From contig NZ_AUEZ01000003.1 of NCBI RefSeq assembly GCF_000426245.1, forward strand, positions 124,001 through 188,000: a DNA stretch of 64,000 bases. The letters run 5' to 3'. The notes beneath the pieces are model-generated. The model saw only the letters and a program-made list of their open reading frames with translations. It was not told the origin of the DNA and searched no databases. Below are positions 59,555 through 64,000 of this stretch, piece after piece; position 1 is the stretch's first letter; each line of letters starts with the position of its first letter. Source of the DNA: Bradyrhizobium sp. Ai1a-2. Its GTDB lineage: Bacteria; Pseudomonadota; Alphaproteobacteria; Rhizobiales; Xanthobacteraceae. The translations under genes and the position numbers were made by a program.

Positions 59555-60013
59555 ATGAAGACAGTGATTGCGTTATTGTCGACGATCTTCGTGCTGGTCG
59601 TACCTGCGAATGCCTATTCCAAGTCTGTTTTTGTTGCAAAAGTGCCCAGCGTTTGGCGCACGCCCAACGGGGCAGCGTTCCTGGAATTCCGTTCCAACCC
59701 TGATCTAAATCGCGCGTGGGTGTCAGCGACCCTCTGCGATAAATATGTTACTGGAGATTGGGCCGCGTCCCAGTGCAAACCATACAACAGTTACAAAATT
59801 AGGGTTGCTGGCCTTGTCTACGATCGTTCATTAGGTGCAATTCGCCTTGGCAGGCACGTGTGCGCATGGGTGGAAGATGGGCTTGTGAAGCCGATCTATC
59901 GGCAGACGGGCCAGTGCAAGCTCAACATAGGCACGGTTCGTAGCGACTACACTGACGGATTTGAAACGTACTGGCGACCGATGGATGTGATCACCATCCA
60001 ACTAGCGAACTAA
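59555..60013 (+). CDS. Secreted hypothetical protein (152 aa)
   Basis: Precursor with a clear signal peptide, MKTVIALLSTIFVLVVPANA, cleaved after ANA. The mature part of about 130 residues contains four cysteines (TLCDK, SQCKP, HVCAW, GQCKL), pairable into two disulfides, and aromatic-rich strands, suggesting a small extracytoplasmic beta fold. AAAGGAGG precedes the ATG at 59555, one of the best ribosome-binding sites in the window. The base composition is more AT-rich than the neighbours, hinting at acquisition. No family recognised. Confidence 0.78.
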   Translation: MKTVIALLSTIFVLVVPANAYSKSVFVAKVPSVWRTPNGAAFLEFRSNPDLNRAWVSATLCDKYVTGDWAASQCKPYNSYKIRVAGLVYDRSLGAIRLGRHVCAWVEDGLVKPIYRQTGQCKLNIGTVRSDYTDGFETYWRPMDVITIQLAN

Positions 60014-60384
60014 ATGACGAACCCGGCAGATAGGCAGAGCGGCGCGCCTTGATTCCAGGGCGCGTCCCTCAATATCGCAAGCATCCTCGGCGAGGCGGTG
60101 CGGCAGAACTGGCCTGATGCGCACGGCATCTTGCGGGAATGCTGTCTGTGGGGCGTGCAGCGGCTCGTCGATCCGCACGGACCTCCGACCTCAGCGATCC
60201 CCGGCATCGGTGCGGTGACCGCGACCGCGAATCCTGCCAAATACTTCGGGTTCTCGCCTTGCAAGCGTGCGAGAATGAGGTAACCTCAACCACAGCGAGT
60301 ATTGGTCAGTCGTGCTGACGATCAATCCTGGCGCGTTATTTCATTTTTCATGTTAGTCGCGAATTCATTTTTGGAGCAAGCCAG
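60014..60384. other. Gene-poor region with a possible decayed coding fragment
   Basis: About 370 bases. On the plus strand 60098-60283 can be read as a 61-codon frame including LVDPHGPPTSAIPGIGAVTA, where the IPGIGAVTA part is faintly like the helix-hairpin-helix segment of IS110-type transposases. No intact gene, no inverted-repeat ends and no RBS were found. The end of the region carries the promoter of the subtilisin gene. Confidence 0.3.
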
Positions 60385-61815
60385 ATGTCGAGATCCAGCA
60401 TCGAAGATACATTGGCCGCGATCGGGTATGTGAAGGTAATAGCCAAGCTGAACGACACACAAGCGGCCGCAGCGATGGCTCCGCACATCGAAGACAACAT
60501 TGCAAACTATTTTATGGTACCAGACGAGGCGCAAGCGGAAAGCCTTGCGCTGGTCGCGCGCCGCTCCGCAGGCCGCAAGCTCAAGCGTCCGGGGGACGTC
60601 GGCGTGCGCCGTGTGCGCATCTATCGTCATCTTGGCCTGGCCGTAGGCTATATCAATTCAGGCGGACTTGCCTCACTGGAAGCCGATCCACAGGTTGGCA
60701 AGATCGACAAGGCGCCAGAGCTCAGCCTCATTCGGCCGGTTGTTGCCGAGCCGGGCAGGCTCGGGACGGGGCCCACTTGGGGCATCAAGCGGCTGAAAGC
60801 TGATCGGCTTTGGAATGCCGGCTTCACCGGCAAGGGTGTGCTGGTTGGTCATCTCGATACCGGGGTGGACGGTACTCATCCCGCCCTGAACGGCGCGATC
60901 GCAAAGTTTGCCGAATTCGATATGGCAGGCGATCAGGTTCCGGGCGCACAGCCGCGCGACAGCGACGAACACGGCACCCACACGGCGGGCACGATCGCCG
61001 GCCGTGCCGTGTCGAGGGGCCGGTTCGGAGTTGCGCCTGAAGCCCAACTCGCAAGCGCCATGGTGATCGAAGGAGGCCAGGTGGTCGATCGGATCCTGGC
61101 CGGAATGGATTGGGTGATCGGCGAGGGGGTTCGCATCTTGAGCATGTCGCTGGGCCTCCGCGGCTTCACGCCCGCGTTCCAGACCGTTGTCGACTCGCTG
61201 CGGGCCGCCAATGTCCTTCCCGTCTTCGCTGTCGGCAATGAAGGCCCTAACACCAGCCGATCGCCGGGCAACTATGCGAATGTTCTATCCGTCGGCGCGA
61301 TGGACTCAGACGATCAGGTAGCAGACTTCTCCAGCAGCCAGCGATTCAATCGGCCAATCAATCCGCTGTGTCCTGCGCTGGTGGCGCCTGGCGTGGATAT
61401 TCTGTCTTGCGTCCCGGGCGCAAAATACAAGACCATGGACGGCAGTTCGATGGCAACGCCGCACGTCGCAGGCCTTGCGGCGCTATTGTTGCAGGCTCAG
61501 CCGACTGCAACGGCGGCTCAAATCGAGTCGGCGATCGTCGGTTCCTGCACGCGCCCGGCCAGCATGCCCGAGCCCCGCGCCAACCTTGGTGTCCCCGACG
61601 CTGTGCGCGCTTTCCAGCTTCTGACCGGAACCCAGCTGCCGGCCGGTCTCACTGTCGGCACGACGCCGCGACGTGCCGTTCCCAAGCGATCGGTTGGCAG
61701 GCAAGCACCGCGCCGCGTGGTCGCACACAGAGCCAAAAAGGCCGCGCGCCGGCCCAAGGTGGCCGCATCGGGCGGCTCCAAGCGAAAAGCAGCTCGCAAA
61801 TCCCGAAAGGGTTAG
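60385..61815 (+). CDS. S8 family serine peptidase (subtilisin-like)
   Basis: 476-residue subtilase. The catalytic triad is Asp158 (VGHLDTGVDGTHPAL), His196 (DEHGTHTAGTIAG) and Ser355 (DGSSMATPHVAGLAALL), with the oxyanion Asn in FAVGNEGPN. Residues about 12-120 form a propeptide-like domain ending in RRVRIYRHLGLAVGYINSGG and DPQVGKIDKA, similar to inhibitor I9. The last 55 residues are a very basic tail (RRVVAHRAKKAARRPKVA) unlike a catalytic domain. No signal peptide is visible, so the enzyme may be cytoplasmic or exported by an unusual route. A strong terminator hairpin follows. Confidence 0.92.
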   Translation: MSRSSIEDTLAAIGYVKVIAKLNDTQAAAAMAPHIEDNIANYFMVPDEAQAESLALVARRSAGRKLKRPGDVGVRRVRIYRHLGLAVGYINSGGLASLEADPQVGKIDKAPELSLIRPVVAEPGRLGTGPTWGIKRLKADRLWNAGFTGKGVLVGHLDTGVDGTHPALNGAIAKFAEFDMAGDQVPGAQPRDSDEHGTHTAGTIAGRAVSRGRFGVAPEAQLASAMVIEGGQVVDRILAGMDWVIGEGVRILSMSLGLRGFTPAFQTVVDSLRAANVLPVFAVGNEGPNTSRSPGNYANVLSVGAMDSDDQVADFSSSQRFNRPINPLCPALVAPGVDILSCVPGAKYKTMDGSSMATPHVAGLAALLLQAQPTATAAQIESAIVGSCTRPASMPEPRANLGVPDAVRAFQLLTGTQLPAGLTVGTTPRRAVPKRSVGRQAPRRVVAHRAKKAARRPKVAASGGSKRKAARKSRKG

Positions 61816-61843
61816 GCGGCAGGGACGAGGACCCAAGACAGGA

Positions 61844-61876
61844 GCGTCGCCGAGGAGCTTAATCCTCGGCGAGCGC
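61844..61876 (+). terminator. Terminator hairpin after the subtilisin gene
   Basis: TCGCCGAGGA (61847-61856) and TCCTCGGCGA (61863-61872) form a perfect 10-bp stem with loop GCTTAA, extended by GCG/CGC with a one-base bulge. It is followed by TTATATATGC. It lies 30-60 bases after the peptidase stop and should end most transcripts. Confidence 0.75.
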
Positions 61877-61928
61877 TTATATATGCTTATATATACGGAG
61901 GTGAGACGTCACGACACAGGAGGTGGTG

Positions 61929-62291
61929 ATGAATGACGAGACCAAGGCCTCGCCCGAATGGGAGCCTGAGGCTGTCGTCAAGCGCTTGCGCCAGACGACG
62001 TCGCCGGGGCAACCCTCGGCGGTTCAGGTCTTCCTGACCGATGAAGTTCCGGCGAGCGAGTTGCCGGAGAAAGCGAAGGAAATCGTCACGCAAGCACGCG
62101 AAAGCCTCAATCTCCCACCGGAAGCGGTCAAGCTTGGGAAGGTGTTTCGGTCCGCAAAATCCTTTTCGCTTTCGACCGAGGTGCCTGAGGTCTTCGATGC
62201 GATAGCGAAACGAGGTGAAGTCAAGTCGATCCTGGAATCGGTGCAGCCGGATATCCTGCCGAAGCCGAAGAACGTGAAGGACGTGCCTTAG
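61929..62291 (+). CDS. Small protein resembling a free-standing I9-type propeptide/inhibitor
   Basis: 120 residues. The middle and end (AVQVFLTDEVPASELPEKAK, AVKLGKVFRSAKSFSLSTEV, FDAIAKRGEVKSILE) follow the strand-helix-strand-strand-helix-strand order of subtilisin propeptides. They resemble the prodomain of the peptidase just upstream (VRRVRIYRHLGLAVGYINSG, DPQVGKID). The ATG at 61929 has AGGAGG five bases ahead. No signal peptide. AT-rich DNA (TATATATGCTTATATATAC) before it may be its own promoter. An inhibitor or folding helper for the S8 enzyme is a reasonable guess; the likeness is by eye and needs structural confirmation. Confidence 0.7.
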   Translation: MNDETKASPEWEPEAVVKRLRQTTSPGQPSAVQVFLTDEVPASELPEKAKEIVTQARESLNLPPEAVKLGKVFRSAKSFSLSTEVPEVFDAIAKRGEVKSILESVQPDILPKPKNVKDVP

Positions 62292-62377
62292 AAACGGGTA
62301 GGGCGATCTGCTGCCTGCAAGTCGCCCAAGGGGTGCGGCAGCGCTTTCATGGAGCTGACCGCCCCCAAATGTGCCAG

Positions 62378-64000
62378 TCAGAACGAGATCTTTAGCCCGC
62401 CCGTGCCGAAGAAATCATCGCCACCTTGACGGGCAAAAGAGCGCGACACATTGGCGGTGAATGATACGTTGCTCAACACCGGCGCGACGACGCCGGCGGT
62501 CACGCGCCCATACACGTCCTGCGACGCGCCATTCGGGATATTCCAGTTGTTGACGATCAGCGGCGCAGATGTCGCGCCGAACTGAACCATGCGGCCGTTG
62601 CCGATGAAGTCATCCTCTGCCGTCAGATTGAGATAGGGGTTGATGATCTGTCGATTGATGGTGAACGGCGTGCGGATCTGCATGCCGATGCTGCCGATCA
62701 GCGCCTCCTCGGTCTGCCGGCCGACGTTGAGAGTCAGCACGGGATCGCCCGACTCCGTATAACCGTTTACCCGCGCGCGGGCGTAGGTGAGGCCACCGAT
62801 CGGACCGAGCTGGATTGATTCGACGTCGAACAGGTAGCCGGTCTTGCCGCCGACCACGAAGGTCGATCCGTCGGGATTCGAGGTGATGGTGTCGACCACG
62901 CCGAACCGCGCGTTGCGATAGTCCTGATGACCAATGGTGGCGAGCCCCTGGGCGAAGAAGTGCTCATCCGCCCAGCCACCGTAGATACCCAACTGATAGG
63001 AATTCGCTTCGGTGGTACCGGCGTTATTGAACAGATGCGCCTTCGGATTCGAATAGTCGAACGCCGCCCCGATAAAGGAATTGGCGCTGATGCGATACTC
63101 GACCCCGATCGTGCCGCCGACGCTATCCAGCCTGAAGCCGTCGGAGGCGACCGTTGCCTGCCGGTCGCTGACGCCGCCATTGCCTTGCATGTAGAACGAC
63201 CATGGGCCGACGAGGGAGAGCGGCCGCGCCTTCGTATATGGCGTCCGCGCGTTAGCCGCGTAAGCGTCCGCGGCCGGCACCGCATATTCATAACTCTCGC
63301 GGAACAGATCGAGCCTGCCGAACAGCGTGGAGGCGAAGCCCATCGCCGATATCTGGCCAATGTCTCCCTGCGGAGCGATGGTGAGCGGCGCGTTGAGCCG
63401 GTTGACGATATATTCGCCGAGCACGGCAAAGCCGTGCGATGTCAGATGCAGATTGTCGACATAGAACAGAAACTGGTTCTGCAGCGCAGGATTGCCGATG
63501 CATGCCACCGTACATGCACCCACGTTCGCAAAAACGTAGCGCCCGGGGTTGGCCTTGACGAGGCTTTCGAGCAATCCGATGTCGATGAATTCGACCCGGA
63601 CACCCGAGCGGGCTACGTTCGCCAGCGCGATCTGCATGAGGTTGTTGTAGGTCTGGCTGAAGGCTGAGCCAATGGGCGCATTGGGATTGCCGGCCGCTTC
63701 CGGAGCCGCACTGACGTCACCGACGTTGAACACGATGGTGCGGGCACCGGCACCCACCATCGCATTGATGCCGTCCATCGTCTGTTCGGCGCTGGTTGCG
63801 GCTGCCGTGGGAACGCCGGCGAGGGTGCCGCCACCCTGATAATAATCCCGCGCATCGTTTCCGCCGATATTCATTTCGACGAGATCGGACGGTGCGAAGG
63901 TCTGGCCGGAGGCCAGGAAGCTCTGCCATTGCTGCGTAAAGCCGGGAGCACCGGGAACCGTGTCGTTGAACGCGCCACTCGTCGCGCCACCAACCGCGTG
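62378..64000 (-). CDS. Autotransporter GDSL/SGNH esterase (5' truncated)
   Basis: 541 residues visible; the frame stays open to the window edge, so the signal peptide and the catalytic-serine block lie outside. The passenger shows block II-like AVGGATSGAFNDT, block III with MNIGGND and block V DNLHLTSHG with the catalytic Asp and His. From about 62400 to 63350 on the minus strand it is an autotransporter beta-barrel domain (GWADEHFFAQGLATIGHQDY, VVGGKTGYLFDVESIQLG) ending in the terminal aromatic GGLKISF. It is an outer-membrane-anchored lipase/esterase like EstA. An internal ATG at 63874 is not the real start, since the preceding residues are conserved. Confidence 0.92.
   Translation of the reverse strand, partial: HAVGGATSGAFNDTVPGAPGFTQQWQSFLASGQTFAPSDLVEMNIGGNDARDYYQGGGTLAGVPTAAATSAEQTMDGINAMVGAGARTIVFNVGDVSAAPEAAGNPNAPIGSAFSQTYNNLMQIALANVARSGVRVEFIDIGLLESLVKANPGRYVFANVGACTVACIGNPALQNQFLFYVDNLHLTSHGFAVLGEYIVNRLNAPLTIAPQGDIGQISAMGFASTLFGRLDLFRESYEYAVPAADAYAANARTPYTKARPLSLVGPWSFYMQGNGGVSDRQATVASDGFRLDSVGGTIGVEYRISANSFIGAAFDYSNPKAHLFNNAGTTEANSYQLGIYGGWADEHFFAQGLATIGHQDYRNARFGVVDTITSNPDGSTFVVGGKTGYLFDVESIQLGPIGGLTYARARVNGYTESGDPVLTLNVGRQTEEALIGSIGMQIRTPFTINRQIINPYLNLTAEDDFIGNGRMVQFGATSAPLIVNNWNIPNGASQDVYGRVTAGVVAPVLSNVSFTANVSRSFARQGGDDFFGTGGLKISF

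Noticed and set aside
60098..60283. Possible IS110-like transposase remnant
   Set aside because: Only a nine-residue likeness (IPGIGAVTA); the rest does not resemble a transposase, and no inverted-repeat ends or target duplications were seen.

Overview
The window looks like chromosomal DNA of a Bradyrhizobium-type alphaproteobacterium. It is GC-rich and carries the alphaproteobacterial block dusB(nifR3)-ntrB-ntrC-ntrY-ntrX-hfq-hflX, the popZ-valS adjacency, a fused ispDF, and several GC-rich dispersed hairpin repeats of the kind common in Bradyrhizobium. No rRNA, CRISPR array, integrase or intact insertion sequence was seen. Two tRNA genes, Cys(GCA) and Asn(GTT), were found.

Layout. 0-5 kb: the end of an RND efflux operon (mdtB-like, cut by the window start, then mdtC-like). 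5-6.1 kb: a DTW-domain tRNA-modification enzyme, tRNA-Cys and a small conserved-looking protein. 6.6-13.4 kb: a catabolic module with an amino-acid-type binding protein, a fused permease/ATPase, an acetamidase/formamidase, an AraC regulator fused to a second acetamidase/formamidase, and RidA. 13.5-20.8 kb: tRNA-Asn, a Pcm-like methyltransferase, a TolC-type outer-membrane protein, popZ and valS. 20.9-27.5 kb: a secreted RTX protein with a glycoside-hydrolase-like domain, an alkyl-adenine glycosylase, lipA, a RatA/COQ10-like protein, a CinA-type amidohydrolase and ispDF. 27.6-37.2 kb: the nitrogen-regulation block, with a good NtrC-type site in front of dusB. 37.4-40.2 kb: a DUF2272-like protein, mazG, queC and a 59-residue protein.

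40.3-46.3 kb is the most unusual stretch. A divergent gene encodes a protein with a duplicated helical motif and a long acidic tail. Facing away from it is a tightly overlapping three-gene operon: a protein ending in a DUF559/Vsr-like nuclease domain, a small basic protein, and a 1054-residue ATPase with an N-terminal AAA-like and a C-terminal HerA-like motor. This is the best candidate for an undescribed nucleic-acid-processing or defence system. It is followed by one of two copies of a roughly 100-bp double-hairpin repeat.

46.4-64 kb: a cobalt-type nitrile hydratase operon, an enoyl-CoA hydratase family gene, a YhiI-RbbA-YhhJ exporter operon, a small protein overlapping a P-type proton ATPase, a tandem universal stress protein, an apparently Tat-exported aminotransferase, two secreted hypothetical proteins, a subtilisin followed by a small protein resembling a free-standing I9-type propeptide/inhibitor, and an autotransporter GDSL esterase cut by the window end.

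Possible joint functions: nitrile hydratase makes amides, which the acetamidase/formamidase family could hydrolyse with ammonia release, while the Ntr genes sense nitrogen status. That link is inference; the two metabolic loci are about 34 kb apart.
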